DNA of 64,000 bases, taken from contig OMYO01000003.1 of assembly GCA_900315285.1 (NCBI GenBank), positions 29,211-93,210 of the forward strand, read 5' to 3'. Within the stretch, counting starts at the first letter, position 1, and every line of letters begins with the position of its first letter. The stretch is from an uncultured Eubacteriales bacterium. GTDB lineage: Bacteria > Bacillota > Clostridia > Oscillospirales > Acutalibacteraceae. Shown here one piece after another: positions 55,091 to 63,944 of this stretch. The position numbers were made by a program, and so were the translations under genes. The notes under the pieces are model-generated. The model saw only the letters and a list, made by a program, of their open reading frames with translations. It ran no database searches and was not told the DNA's origin.

Positions 55091-55972
55091 ATGTGGACTA
55101 CTATCTCTGATGTCCTCGCCGACACCGGTCTCGACACCTTGAAGACTGTCCCGGTACTGTTTCTGGCCTATCTGCTCATGGAGTATCTTGAGCACCGGAC
55201 CAGTGAGAGGACAACGCGGCTTATCCGGCGCTCCGGCCGATGGGGCCCGGCTCTTGGTGCACTCATAGGTGTGGTGCCGCAATGTGGATTCTCTGCAGCG
55301 GCCTCTTCCCTCTATGCGGGCAGAGTCATTACCGTTGGTACTCTGGTTGCGGTATTCTTAAGTACCTCCGATGAAATGCTTCCCATCTTTCTATCGGAAC
55401 GTGTCCCGGCGGCCTCTATCCTGAAGATTCTCGGCACGAAGGCATTGCTCGGCATGATGGCCGGCTTCATTATCGATGCCATGGTGCGGCTCTTCCGCGG
55501 CAGAAAGCACCGCCCGAAAGAGGATGCCATGGACGTGGAACACATGTGTAAGCATGACCACGCCCATCAAGAGAGCGACGGTATCCTGATCTCCGCTCTG
55601 AAACACACTGGGAAAATCACAGTATATCTGTTCCTGGTCTCTCTTGCGCTGAACGCGCTCATAGCCTTTATTGGCAAAGCAAGGCTGTCTGCCATTCTCT
55701 CGGACCGACTTATTATCAGTGAACTGCTCGCCGGCGTAATTGGTCTGATTCCCAATTGTGCAGCTTCCGTTGTCATTACCCAGCTCTACCTGGAGGGGAT
55801 GATTGGCGCGGGGCCCATGATGTCTGGACTTCTCGTGGGCGCTGGCATCGGCATCCTGGTTCTCCTGCGGGAGAATGAGCCCCTGAAGAAGAATCTGGCT
55901 ATCATCGGCATGACCTATGGGTTCGGAGTGCTCTTCGGAGTTCTCATCGACCTGCTGCATATTACATTCTGA
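55091..55972 (+). CDS. Putative heavy-metal/manganese exporter permease (ArsP_2-type)
   Basis: A 293-residue membrane protein with two repeat halves, each containing a Pro-Cys/Asn-Cys motif: GVVPQCGFSAAASSLYAG (~60-77) and GLIPNCAASVVITQLYLEG. A cytoplasmic-looking loop between them has HMCKHDHAHQ (~151-160), likely metal-binding. About eight hydrophobic segments are seen. The family has been annotated as a putative manganese or heavy-metal exporter; the cargo is unproved. The ATG has GGAGG 6 bases before it. The Fur-family gene follows 14 bases later. Confidence 0.82.
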   Translation: MWTTISDVLADTGLDTLKTVPVLFLAYLLMEYLEHRTSERTTRLIRRSGRWGPALGALIGVVPQCGFSAAASSLYAGRVITVGTLVAVFLSTSDEMLPIFLSERVPAASILKILGTKALLGMMAGFIIDAMVRLFRGRKHRPKEDAMDVEHMCKHDHAHQESDGILISALKHTGKITVYLFLVSLALNALIAFIGKARLSAILSDRLIISELLAGVIGLIPNCAASVVITQLYLEGMIGAGPMMSGLLVGAGIGILVLLRENEPLKKNLAIIGMTYGFGVLFGVLIDLLHITF

Positions 55973-55986
55973 GAGGTGGGCGAATT

Positions 55987-56394
55987 ATGGATTGGCCAAA
56001 AGACTTGAAGCATACGCGCCAGAGAGAAAAGGTCTGGAATTTGCTGGAACAGGTAAATCGCCCCCTCCGTGCCATAGACATATTTGAAGAGGTTCGGGTG
56101 GACGAATGCATCAGCATTTCCACGGTCTACCGTATTCTCGACGCCTTTGAGGAACATGGGATGGTGGAAAAAATCCGCTTCCCCGAGGATGATACGGCTT
56201 TCTATAAGATACGGACCGACGAGCATCGACACTATGCCACCTGTCTGCTCTGTCACCGGCAGATTCCCCTCGACGGCTGCCCCGTGGAGCGGCTCGAGCT
56301 GAAGCAGGACCTGAAGGAATTTACGATAACGGGCCATAGATTGGAAATATATGGTTACTGTGCGGATTGCAGGAAAAAATTGAATCGCGGCTGA
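55987..56394 (+). CDS. Fur-family metal-dependent regulator
   Basis: A 135-residue regulator with a winged helix (~1-70, STVYRILDAFEEHGMVEK) and a C-terminal metal domain. A His-x-His site (HRH, 80-82) and two Cys pairs, CLLC (86-89) and CADC (125-128), look like structural zinc ligands. It may be Zur-, Fur- or PerR-like; the metal is not determined by sequence. It is downstream of the exporter and probably in one transcript with it. Confidence 0.88.
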   Translation: MDWPKDLKHTRQREKVWNLLEQVNRPLRAIDIFEEVRVDECISISTVYRILDAFEEHGMVEKIRFPEDDTAFYKIRTDEHRHYATCLLCHRQIPLDGCPVERLELKQDLKEFTITGHRLEIYGYCADCRKKLNRG

Positions 56395-56440
56395 CGCTCT
56401 ATGGTACAATGGAGAAAAATGATAAATGAGGTGCCATTGT

Positions 56441-57715
56441 ATGGAGAAGGAAACGAAATGTATCGTATCCGGTTATACCCCGAAGAACGGAGAGCCGCGG
56501 ATGATTCCGATCATCCAGAGTACTACCTATAAGTACGACAGCAGTGAGGCCATGGGCCGCCTGTTTGACCTGGAGGATTCGGGATATTTTTATACCCGTC
56601 TCCAGAATCCCACCAACGACATGGTGGCGGCAAAAATAGCAGCCCTTGAAGGCGGTACGGCCGGCATGCTCACATCCAGCGGTCAGGCTGCCAACTTCTT
56701 TGCCGTATTCAATATTGCCAATGCCGGAGACCATGTTGTCTCCTCCACCTCCATCTATGGGGGGACTTTTAACCTGTTCAATGTGACCATGCGGAAAATG
56801 GGCATAGAGTTCACCTTCGTGGATCCGGACTGCACCGAGGAGGAACTGGCGGCTGCGTTCCAGCCCAATACGAAATGCGTCTTCGGCGAGACCATTGCCA
56901 ACCCGGCCCTGACGGTTCTGGATATTGAGAAGTTTGCCAAAGCGGCCCACAGCCATGGGGTTCCGCTCATTGTGGACAACACATTCGCCACTCCTATCAA
57001 CTGCACCCCGTTTGACTGGGGCGCCGATATCGTGACCCATTCCACGACGAAATATATGGATGGCCACGACGCCGCCGTGGGTGGTGCCATTGTCGACAGC
57101 GGCAAGTTTGACTGGATGGCCCACAAGGACAAATTCCCCGGACTCTGCACCCCGGACGACTCCTATCACGGCATTACCTACGCGGAGAAATTCGGTCAGG
57201 GCGGTGCCTTCATTACAAAGGCCACCGCACAGCTCATGCGTGACTTCGGTTCCATTCAGAGCCCGCAGAACGCCTACTATCTGAATCTCGGACTGGAGTC
57301 CCTTCCGGTTCGCATGGAGCGGCACTGCGAAAATGCCCAGAAGGTGGCGGAGTGGCTGCAGGCCAATGACAAGGTGACCTGGGTCAACTTCCCGGGACTC
57401 CCTGGAAACAAGTACTATGATCTGGCCCAGAAATATATGCCGAATGGTACCTGTGGTGTTATCTCGTTTGGCGTCAAGGGTGGCCGGGCCGCTGCAGAAA
57501 AATTCATGGCCGGTCTGAAGCTTGCCAGCATTGAGACCCACGTGGCAGACGCCCATACCTGTGTCCTTCATCCCGCATCATCCACACACCGTCAGCTTAC
57601 AGACGAGGAACTTGAGGCGGCAGGCGTTGGAGCAGACCTTATCCGCTTCTCCGTGGGAATTGAAAACGTGAAAGACATCATTGCCGACCTCGACCAGGCC
57701 CTGGCGCTTATCTAA
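56441..57715 (+). CDS. metY: O-acetylhomoserine sulfhydrylase (MetY-like)
   Basis: A 424-residue PLP enzyme of the Cys/Met metabolism family. The PLP Lys is in HSTTKYMDGH (Lys204), and SGQAANFFAVFNIANAGDH and SIYGGTFNLF are typical of MetY. It makes homocysteine from O-acetylhomoserine and sulfide. A methionine gamma-lyase is a second possibility but less likely. The ATG at 56441 is preferred due to GAGGTG 7 bases before it. A weak TTGAAT/TACAAT with a 19-base spacer lies upstream, so its promoter is not certain. Confidence 0.87.
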   Translation: MEKETKCIVSGYTPKNGEPRMIPIIQSTTYKYDSSEAMGRLFDLEDSGYFYTRLQNPTNDMVAAKIAALEGGTAGMLTSSGQAANFFAVFNIANAGDHVVSSTSIYGGTFNLFNVTMRKMGIEFTFVDPDCTEEELAAAFQPNTKCVFGETIANPALTVLDIEKFAKAAHSHGVPLIVDNTFATPINCTPFDWGADIVTHSTTKYMDGHDAAVGGAIVDSGKFDWMAHKDKFPGLCTPDDSYHGITYAEKFGQGGAFITKATAQLMRDFGSIQSPQNAYYLNLGLESLPVRMERHCENAQKVAEWLQANDKVTWVNFPGLPGNKYYDLAQKYMPNGTCGVISFGVKGGRAAAEKFMAGLKLASIETHVADAHTCVLHPASSTHRQLTDEELEAAGVGADLIRFSVGIENVKDIIADLDQALALI

Positions 57716-57792
57716 AAATTCATGGACACTTCAACAAATTGGAGAGACGGATGTGCCATAATAGTGTTATCCATTCGCCAGGAGGAATCGTA

Positions 57793-58374
57793 ATGTCACA
57801 TCGCTCCTTTTCGAGATGGGTCGCTCTGGCTCTGGCCTCGTTCCTGACTCTCTCCCTCTCCGGCTGTGCCGCGGGAACAGCGGCGAAAAACTACACGGTT
57901 ATACCAGAGAGCTACTATGAGTATTTCGGGGACACCCCCGGTGAGGACGTGGCGTCCATCCGGGCTCTGGGCCCGGACTACTGTACCCGGGCCTACCGGA
58001 AAGACGGCGGAATCGTCATTGTCGCCAACAGCCGCCAGAGGAAGAATCTCCGGAAGAGAAATGACCATCTCATCAAGTACTATAAAGACCTTTTCCTAGA
58101 AGAGAGCTCAGAGTATGCCATCCACAGCTCCCCGGACTTCCGCCATCTTGAGTTCGTATATGATGAAAAAATGGATGAGACCACCCAAAATGAGGCGGTC
58201 CGCGGACTGGCCTACATGTATGTGCTGAATCAGCTCATTGATGGAGCGGGGGAGAACTGGTCTCTGAATATCACCATTCGTAACTGCCATACCGGAAAGC
58301 GAATCGCCGACGTGAAAATTCCGGGCCATGCCATCGACTTCAGCCACGCCGACTGGAATGAGAGTATTGACTAA
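57793..58374 (+). CDS. Lipoprotein of unknown function
   Basis: A 193-residue protein with a signal peptide (~1-24) and a lipobox, LSLSGC with Cys25, so it should be attached to the outside of the membrane. The mature part is Tyr/Asp/Arg-rich; no known domain was recognised. GGAGG precedes the chosen ATG. Its stop overlaps by one base the start of the membrane-anchored GIY-YIG gene. Confidence 0.82.
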   Translation: MSHRSFSRWVALALASFLTLSLSGCAAGTAAKNYTVIPESYYEYFGDTPGEDVASIRALGPDYCTRAYRKDGGIVIVANSRQRKNLRKRNDHLIKYYKDLFLEESSEYAIHSSPDFRHLEFVYDEKMDETTQNEAVRGLAYMYVLNQLIDGAGENWSLNITIRNCHTGKRIADVKIPGHAIDFSHADWNESID

Positions 58375-58889
58375 TGGGCGCGGCAAAATGGGTCATCCTC
58401 TATCTTCTACTCCTGGCGGCCTTTATCCTTCTCATCCGTTACTTAAGCGGCAGGCGGGCAAGGCGAGTCAGGCGGACCAGCAGAAACCAGAAGATTATTC
58501 CGGCGGAACAGTTTCTGGCGGACTGGATTATTGACGAAAAGAAGCAGTTGGGTTACAAGTATGATGTGTTTCCCGGCTGCTACTGTCTCTTCATCTTTGA
58601 AAAGCCGCCTAGGAGCGGGAGCTACCTGGGCTACGACGACATCTATATTGGCCAGTCTGTCAATGTGACGCGCCGTGTACACGGCCACCTGACCGGCAAG
58701 GGAAAGGGAGACGTGTACGCCGACATCAAATATGGCCGCTCTGTCTTTGTGGAGCTTGTCCCCTGTGAGAAGGAGGACATGAATGAGGTGGAGAAAGCCC
58801 TCATTGCGCAGTTCCATTCCACTGACTCGTATAATGATACGAAGGGTGGCGGACAGAGCCGGAAGAAGGAACATTGGTGGGACTGGTAA
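58374..58889 (+). CDS. Membrane-anchored protein with a GIY-YIG-like nuclease domain
   Basis: A 171-residue protein. An N-terminal hydrophobic helix (~5-22) is followed by a very basic stretch (GRRARRVRRTSRNQK), so by the positive-inside rule the rest is cytoplasmic. Residues ~68-158 look GIY-YIG-like: GCYCLF, IYIGQS, Arg100, Glu138/Glu140 and YNDTKGGG near 153-160. A membrane-bound GIY-YIG is uncommon. It is coupled to the lipoprotein gene by a one-base overlap. Confidence 0.72.
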   Translation: MGAAKWVILYLLLLAAFILLIRYLSGRRARRVRRTSRNQKIIPAEQFLADWIIDEKKQLGYKYDVFPGCYCLFIFEKPPRSGSYLGYDDIYIGQSVNVTRRVHGHLTGKGKGDVYADIKYGRSVFVELVPCEKEDMNEVEKALIAQFHSTDSYNDTKGGGQSRKKEHWWDW

Positions 58890-58894
58890 ATAAT

Positions 58895-58940
58895 AAGAAA
58901 AAGGACTGTGCTTCACTCGTGAAACACAGTCCTTTAAATT
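58895..58940. terminator. Bidirectional terminator, GIY-YIG gene / SDR
   Basis: An 11-bp perfect stem (AAAGGACTGTG/CACAGTCCTTT) with inner TTCAC/GTGAA pairs, flanked by A and T runs on both sides. Confidence 0.85.
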
Positions 58941-58959
58941 ATTCGGAGATATTACAGGC

Positions 58960-60012
58960 TTACAGGCTGGAGACGTTCTGGTCCTCTTCGCCCTTCATGC
59001 CGAGGAGCTCCTTGCCGTTTTCAACGACGTCGACGGAGACTTTGATGGAGTCAAAGATGGCAGCTTTGATGTCGTCCGGGGTGGCGCCGAGGTCATGATA
59101 AGATGTCTCGGTGTCGAAGAACAGGTCGTAGTCCATGAGGTACGGCAGCTGCATGGGGTCCATACCGGATTCAATGCCGCGTTTCTTGAAGTCGAGTTTG
59201 TAGAGCGGCATGGCCATGGCCATCATCCATGGCGGGATACCGATGACCTTACGGTTCTTGCCCATTCCGCGGGCGTCGTAGACGATCTTCAGGAATTCAT
59301 CCCACTTCATGTTATAGCAGGAGATGGGATAAGCGCGGGCACCCTTGGTTGCCTGGGTAGCACCGTAGATGACCTCACCGACCTGACGGATGGTGAGCAT
59401 TGCGGTACCTCCCTTCGGATAGAAGGTGGCAGGCAGCTTGTCCATCATTTTGATCTGGTTGATGAGAACGGTCCAAACCGGACGACGGCCCGGCTGGGTG
59501 CCGAAGATGTAGGGCAGCTCCATAACGGCAACATAGAAGTTGTCGTCGGCAAGGGAGAATGCATACTCTTCCTGGTCAAGACGGCTGCGCATGTAGGGGT
59601 TGCGCTCACGGATCTTCATCTTCGGGAAGTTCTTGGCCATCCAGGAGAAATAGGAACCGCAGATGACAGTGCCCTTGTAACCAAGTTTCTTAGCCATAGG
59701 CATAAGTCTCTTGAGAGGAGCAATGTTGTACTTATAATAAGCGTCATAGACTGGGGGCGGGAACTCGGCGCGCTCGTCGACGCCGGCGGCGTAGACAAGG
59801 GTGTCGCAGCCGGTCATGAGCTCCTCGAGCTCTTCGTCGGTGCACTTGTTGACATCCTTAAAGATGATTTCCATTTCCTCGGGGAGCGGAGCACCCTCCG
59901 GAAGCGGGGGCAGAGCAAGGGTCTTTACGGAGTCGCCGTGGGCAATGAACTGCTCTGCGGCCTTGGAACCGAGAAGACCGGTACCGCCGATCATGAATAC
60001 TTTCTGGGACAT
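58960..60012 (-). CDS. Atypical short-chain dehydrogenase/NAD(P)-dependent epimerase
   Basis: A 350-residue extended SDR. The nucleotide-binding Gly motif GGTGLLGSKAAEQF is at 9-22. There is no canonical YxxxK; the nearest is Tyr140-MRS-Arg144, so Lys is replaced by Arg. The rest resembles UDP-sugar epimerases/reductases. GGAG precedes the ATG, and a TTGACA-17-TAAAAT promoter is upstream. Function and substrate are not known. Confidence 0.78.
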   Translation of the reverse strand: MSQKVFMIGGTGLLGSKAAEQFIAHGDSVKTLALPPLPEGAPLPEEMEIIFKDVNKCTDEELEELMTGCDTLVYAAGVDERAEFPPPVYDAYYKYNIAPLKRLMPMAKKLGYKGTVICGSYFSWMAKNFPKMKIRERNPYMRSRLDQEEYAFSLADDNFYVAVMELPYIFGTQPGRRPVWTVLINQIKMMDKLPATFYPKGGTAMLTIRQVGEVIYGATQATKGARAYPISCYNMKWDEFLKIVYDARGMGKNRKVIGIPPWMMAMAMPLYKLDFKKRGIESGMDPMQLPYLMDYDLFFDTETSYHDLGATPDDIKAAIFDSIKVSVDVVENGKELLGMKGEEDQNVSSL

Positions 60013-60109
60013 TGTTGCATCTCCTTTTCCAATGAATTGGTAAATTTGACTGGTTTTACCCTACAAATAGCAGGGAATTTAAAACAAAATAAATAAAACC
60101 GATAAAAAT

Positions 60110-60138
60110 ATTTTAGACGGTACGCTTTAGTATGTCAA
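60110..60138 (-). promoter_or_regulatory. Promoter of the SDR gene
   Basis: On the minus strand TTGACA (60138-60133), 17 bases, TAAAAT (60115-60110). The spacer is 98 bases before the gene. Confidence 0.8.
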
Positions 60139-60181
60139 ACATTTCACGGCGGATTATCAAAATTTTAACAGGTTCGGTTTT

Positions 60182-61534
60182 TTAGAATATTCCCTGTGCC
60201 ATCATGGCGCGGGCAATGCGCTCAAATCCTGCAATGTTGGCGCCGGCGACCAGGTTATAGCCGAGCCCGTACCTCTCGGATGCCTCCACGCTAGAGTTGT
60301 AGATTTTGACCATGATCTCATGGAGCCGCTGATCCACCTCTTCCTCGGACCAAAAGATGTGTTCGCTGTTCTGGGACATCTCAAGGCAGGAGACCGAGAC
60401 ACCGCCGGCGTTGACGGCCTTGGACGGGGCGACAATCATGTCCGGCTGTCCCATGAGGTAGGCCAGCGCGTCGTTGGTCGTGGGCATGTTAGCCACTTCA
60501 ATATAGTATTTGATATGGTTTTGGGCGATTCGCTTTGCCTGTTCCCGGTCGACATCATTCTGCACTGCAGATGGCATAATAAAATCCGCTTTGACGCCCC
60601 AGGGTTTCTTTCCCGGATAGTAGTCGACGCCAAATTTGTCCGCATAGTCCTTGACGCGGTCATGGCCGGATGCGCGCATGACGCGGAGATATTCCACTTT
60701 CTCGTCGGAGGAGGTTACCCCGTCCGGGTCATAGATGTATCCGTCCGGACCGGAAAGCGTCAGAACCTTAGCGCCGAGTTCCCGGGCCTTTTTGCAAATG
60801 CCCCAGGTGACGTTTCCGAAGCCGGAGCAGGCAATGGTCTTGCCCGCAATATCCTCCCCCTCATGGGCGAGGACACACTGGAGGTAGTAGACGGCTCCAT
60901 AACCGGTTGCCTCAGGTCGAATCAAGCTGCCGCCGAAGGAGAGGTCTTTTCCTGTGAGAACGCCGTTCTCAAAGCAGCCTTTGAGGCGGCGATACTCTCC
61001 AAAGAGATATCCAATTTCACGGCCGCCGACGCCCATGTCCCCGGCGGGGACATCCACATCCGGTCCGATATAGCGGTAGAGGGCCTGCATATAACTCTGG
61101 CAGAAACGCATGATCTCGGCCTCCGACTTGCCGGCGGGGTCAAAGTCGGAACCGCCTTTTCCACCGCCGATGGGGAGGGAGGTCAGACTGTTCTTAAAGC
61201 ACTGCTCAAAGCCGAGGAACTTGATGATGCTGGGGTTCACATTTCTCTGAAAACGAAGGCCGCCTTTGTATGGGCCAATGGAACCGTTGAACTGGACCCG
61301 GTATCCGGTATTCGTGTGGACGGCGCCCTGATCGTCTGTCCAGACGACACGGAACGTAAACATGCGCTCTGGTTCCACCATGCGGTTGAGAAGGTCTGCC
61401 TTCTCATATTCGGGATGCTGCTCAATGACCGGTTCCAGAGAGGAGAACACCTCCTCGACCGTTTGGCAAAATTCCGGTTCTGTCGCGTGGTCGCGATTCA
61501 CCCGTTCAATGACATTGGAAAGATAGGCGTTCAT
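60182..61534 (-). CDS. gdhA: NADP-type glutamate dehydrogenase
   Basis: A 450-residue hexameric-type enzyme that links ammonia and 2-oxoglutarate to glutamate. Substrate-binding KGGLRFQRNVN and LPIGGGKGGSDFDP with catalytic Lys are present, plus the nucleotide-binding GFGNVTWGICKKARELGAKV. Length fits the short bacterial NADP class. GGAGG precedes the start. A 7-bp stem (61568-61589) in its leader has no U-tract. No clear promoter was identified. Confidence 0.95.
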   Translation of the reverse strand: MNAYLSNVIERVNRDHATEPEFCQTVEEVFSSLEPVIEQHPEYEKADLLNRMVEPERMFTFRVVWTDDQGAVHTNTGYRVQFNGSIGPYKGGLRFQRNVNPSIIKFLGFEQCFKNSLTSLPIGGGKGGSDFDPAGKSEAEIMRFCQSYMQALYRYIGPDVDVPAGDMGVGGREIGYLFGEYRRLKGCFENGVLTGKDLSFGGSLIRPEATGYGAVYYLQCVLAHEGEDIAGKTIACSGFGNVTWGICKKARELGAKVLTLSGPDGYIYDPDGVTSSDEKVEYLRVMRASGHDRVKDYADKFGVDYYPGKKPWGVKADFIMPSAVQNDVDREQAKRIAQNHIKYYIEVANMPTTNDALAYLMGQPDMIVAPSKAVNAGGVSVSCLEMSQNSEHIFWSEEEVDQRLHEIMVKIYNSSVEASERYGLGYNLVAGANIAGFERIARAMMAQGIF

Positions 61535-61699
61535 ACTCTGTCCTCCTGTTCAATCGGCATTATTTTTGGGGTGAGTGGCGATTCACCCCTCCTCAATCCC
61601 CATTATCGCCAATTGCCAGCGGAAAACAATACCCAAAATAGACAAGAATAATGTCAAATCCATGTGCAAAGTGTGGAGTCCCCTTCAGAGGGGCACTTG

Positions 61700-61728
61700 T
61701 TGAAATGCTGTGTCAAATATGGTAATAT
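61700..61728 (+). promoter_or_regulatory. Promoter of the EF-G-like gene
   Basis: TTGAAA, 17 bases, TAATAT, with an 83-base leader to the TTG start. The 277-base gdhA/EF-G-like spacer otherwise holds two small hairpins (61568-61589 and 61679-61692) and no gene. Confidence 0.68.
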
Positions 61729-61811
61729 TTACCTAGTATTCTCGAATAAAGCACAATTTTTTGTGTATTTTATTTGAAGAGCAAACTAATCAGACCGGGG
61801 AGGAATCCGCC

Positions 61812-63884
61812 TTGAAAACGTATCAATCCACCAATATTCGGAACATTGCAGTGGCCGGCCACGCCGACCGTGGTAAGACGACCCTGTGCGAGGCCATGCT
61901 CTACACCGCAGGTGCCACCAGTCGTCTTGGCAAGATCGAGGACGGCAGCACCGTCATGGACTACGACCCCGAGGAGAAGAAGAGAAAAGTCTCTCTGAAG
62001 AGTGCCGTCGCCAGCCTTGAGTGGAATGACGTAAAGATCAACCTCATCGACACTCCCGGTCTCTTTGACTTTGCAGGCGGTCTCTCCGAGGCGGCCCGCG
62101 CCGCCGGCTGCATGCTCATTGTCACCGACGCCGAAAAGGCAAAATATGACGTCGGTGCTGAAAAGGCCTTTGCCGCAGCCGAGAGCCGGAATATCTCCAA
62201 GATATTTGTCATCAACAAGACCGACGCAGAGAATGCAAACTTCGGTCATGTATTTGACGCCCTGAAAGAAGTCCACGGCAACAAGCTCTGCCCGGTAGTA
62301 GTGCCCTATATTGAGGACAGCAAAATCCGCTGCCTCGTCAACTTCTCCCAGAACAAGGCATGGCGGTATGAGGACGGCAAGTGCGTTCAGGTGGATATGC
62401 CCCAGGACGAGAAAATCGATAATTACCGTGACATGTTCAATGAGGCCGTCGCCACCACAAGCGACGAGCTCATGGAAAAATATTTTGAGGGTGAGCCCTT
62501 TACCGAGGTCGAGGCACTGACTTCCCTTCTCTCCGGTGTTACCGACGGTTCCATTTACCCGGTATACTCCTGCGCCGCAGAGAAACTCTACGGCATTGAC
62601 ATCCTGCTGAACGGTCTGGTCAACCTGGGCCCCAGCGCACTGTCCAAGTCCGGCGAAATTGCCACAGACAGCAACGGCGAGGAGTTCCAGCTCGACTGTG
62701 ACCCGGACGGTCCCCGTGCTGCCATCTGCTTTAAGACGGTGGCGGACCCGTTTGTCGGAAAGCTCTCCTTTGTCAAGGTCATCTCCGGCACCATCACCCC
62801 GGAGACGCCCTGCTACAATGCGCGCACGGGTGAGACCCAGCGCATGGGCAAACTGAGCATCCCCCACGGTGAAAAACTGGAGGAGACCAAGCTTATTACT
62901 GCCGGTGACATCGGAGTCATCTCCAAGCTGGACGGACTCCAGACCGGTGACACCATCACTTCTGCCAAAAACCCCATCATTCTCAAGGGGCTTGAATTCC
63001 CGACCCCGAGCTACACGGTGGCCGTGTCCGCCGTGAAGAAGGGCGAGGAGGAAAAAATTGCACAGGGACTGAATCGCCTCCGCGAACAGGACCCATCCAT
63101 CGACTTCCGCACCGACCGCGAGACCGGGCAAATGCTCCTCTCCGGACTCGGTGAACAGCATATTGCCGTCATCGTCTCAGAACTCAAGGCCAAATTTGGT
63201 GTGGACGTGAAACTCGACAAGCCGAAGGTTCCCTACCGTGAGACCATCCGCAAGTCCGTCAAGGTCCAGGGCAAGTACAAGAAACAGTCCGGCGGCCATG
63301 GACAGTACGGTGACGTCTGGATCCGCTTCGAACCCACCGACGGCGACGACCTTGTCTTTGATGAGGAGGTCTTCGGCGGCGCCGTTCCCAAGAACTACTT
63401 CCCGGCCGTGGAAAAGGGCCTTCGGGACTCGGTGAAACACGGCGTTCTTGCCGGTTACCCCATGGTTGGCGTAAAGGCGGTTCTGTACGACGGCTCCTAC
63501 CACCCGGTGGACTCGTCGGAAATGGCATTCAAGACCGCTGCATCGCTCGCCTTTAAGGAGGGAATTCCGCAGGCCGGCCCGGTCCTGCTGGAGCCCATCT
63601 CCAGTGTCAGCGTCCTTGTGCCGGACGACGACATGGGCAGCATCATGGGTGACGTCACAAAGCGCCGCGGCCGTGTACTCGGCATGGAACCCGACGAAAA
63701 GCACAAGGGCTATCAGGTCCTGACTGCAGAGGTTCCGACGGCGGAACTCAGTGACTTCCCGACGACCCTGCGCCAGGTCACCCGCGGCAGAGGCTCGTTT
63801 ACCACTGCTTTCTCCCGCTATGAGGAGGCACCGGCCAATGTGGCCCAGGCCGTCATCGAGGACGCCAAAAATCAGGCAGAGTAA
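61812..63884 (+). CDS. Elongation factor G-like translational GTPase
   Basis: A 690-residue protein with all five EF-G domains. G1 GHADRGKT is at ~16-23, G3 DTPGLFDF (~80-87) and G4 NKTD (~135-138). In EF-G the G3 reads DTPGH; here His is Leu84, the position that helps activate water for GTP hydrolysis. Domain IV and V are full (GHGQYGDVWIRFEP; VLEPISSVSVLVPDD-type). It is probably a paralog (EF-G2 type), not main FusA, which normally lies in the str operon. The start is TTG at 61812, with GGGGAGG 8 bases before it. Confidence 0.92.
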   Translation: MKTYQSTNIRNIAVAGHADRGKTTLCEAMLYTAGATSRLGKIEDGSTVMDYDPEEKKRKVSLKSAVASLEWNDVKINLIDTPGLFDFAGGLSEAARAAGCMLIVTDAEKAKYDVGAEKAFAAAESRNISKIFVINKTDAENANFGHVFDALKEVHGNKLCPVVVPYIEDSKIRCLVNFSQNKAWRYEDGKCVQVDMPQDEKIDNYRDMFNEAVATTSDELMEKYFEGEPFTEVEALTSLLSGVTDGSIYPVYSCAAEKLYGIDILLNGLVNLGPSALSKSGEIATDSNGEEFQLDCDPDGPRAAICFKTVADPFVGKLSFVKVISGTITPETPCYNARTGETQRMGKLSIPHGEKLEETKLITAGDIGVISKLDGLQTGDTITSAKNPIILKGLEFPTPSYTVAVSAVKKGEEEKIAQGLNRLREQDPSIDFRTDRETGQMLLSGLGEQHIAVIVSELKAKFGVDVKLDKPKVPYRETIRKSVKVQGKYKKQSGGHGQYGDVWIRFEPTDGDDLVFDEEVFGGAVPKNYFPAVEKGLRDSVKHGVLAGYPMVGVKAVLYDGSYHPVDSSEMAFKTAASLAFKEGIPQAGPVLLEPISSVSVLVPDDDMGSIMGDVTKRRGRVLGMEPDEKHKGYQVLTAEVPTAELSDFPTTLRQVTRGRGSFTTAFSRYEEAPANVAQAVIEDAKNQAE

Positions 63885-63900
63885 AAATTTTCAATAAAAC

Positions 63901-63944
63901 AAGGGGCTGTATCACTAAGCAGTGATGCAGCTCCTTACTTTTTT
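63901..63944 (+). terminator. Terminator after the EF-G-like gene
   Basis: A 16-bp stem (AAGGGGCTGTATCACT with AGTGATGCAGCTCCTT, two wobbles) and an AAGC loop, followed by ACTTTTTT. A second GC-rich hairpin (CGCCC...GGGCG) lies at 63964-63978 near the edge. Confidence 0.9.

Noticed and set aside
53423..55282. A 619-codon open frame opposite aspS
   Set aside because: It lies on the complement of a well-supported aspS and its terminator; it has no ribosome-binding site or recognisable domain. It arises from the codon pattern of the GC-rich sense gene.
61568..61589. Terminator in the gdhA leader
   Set aside because: The 7-bp stem has no U-tract in the gdhA direction, so it is recorded only as a leader hairpin.
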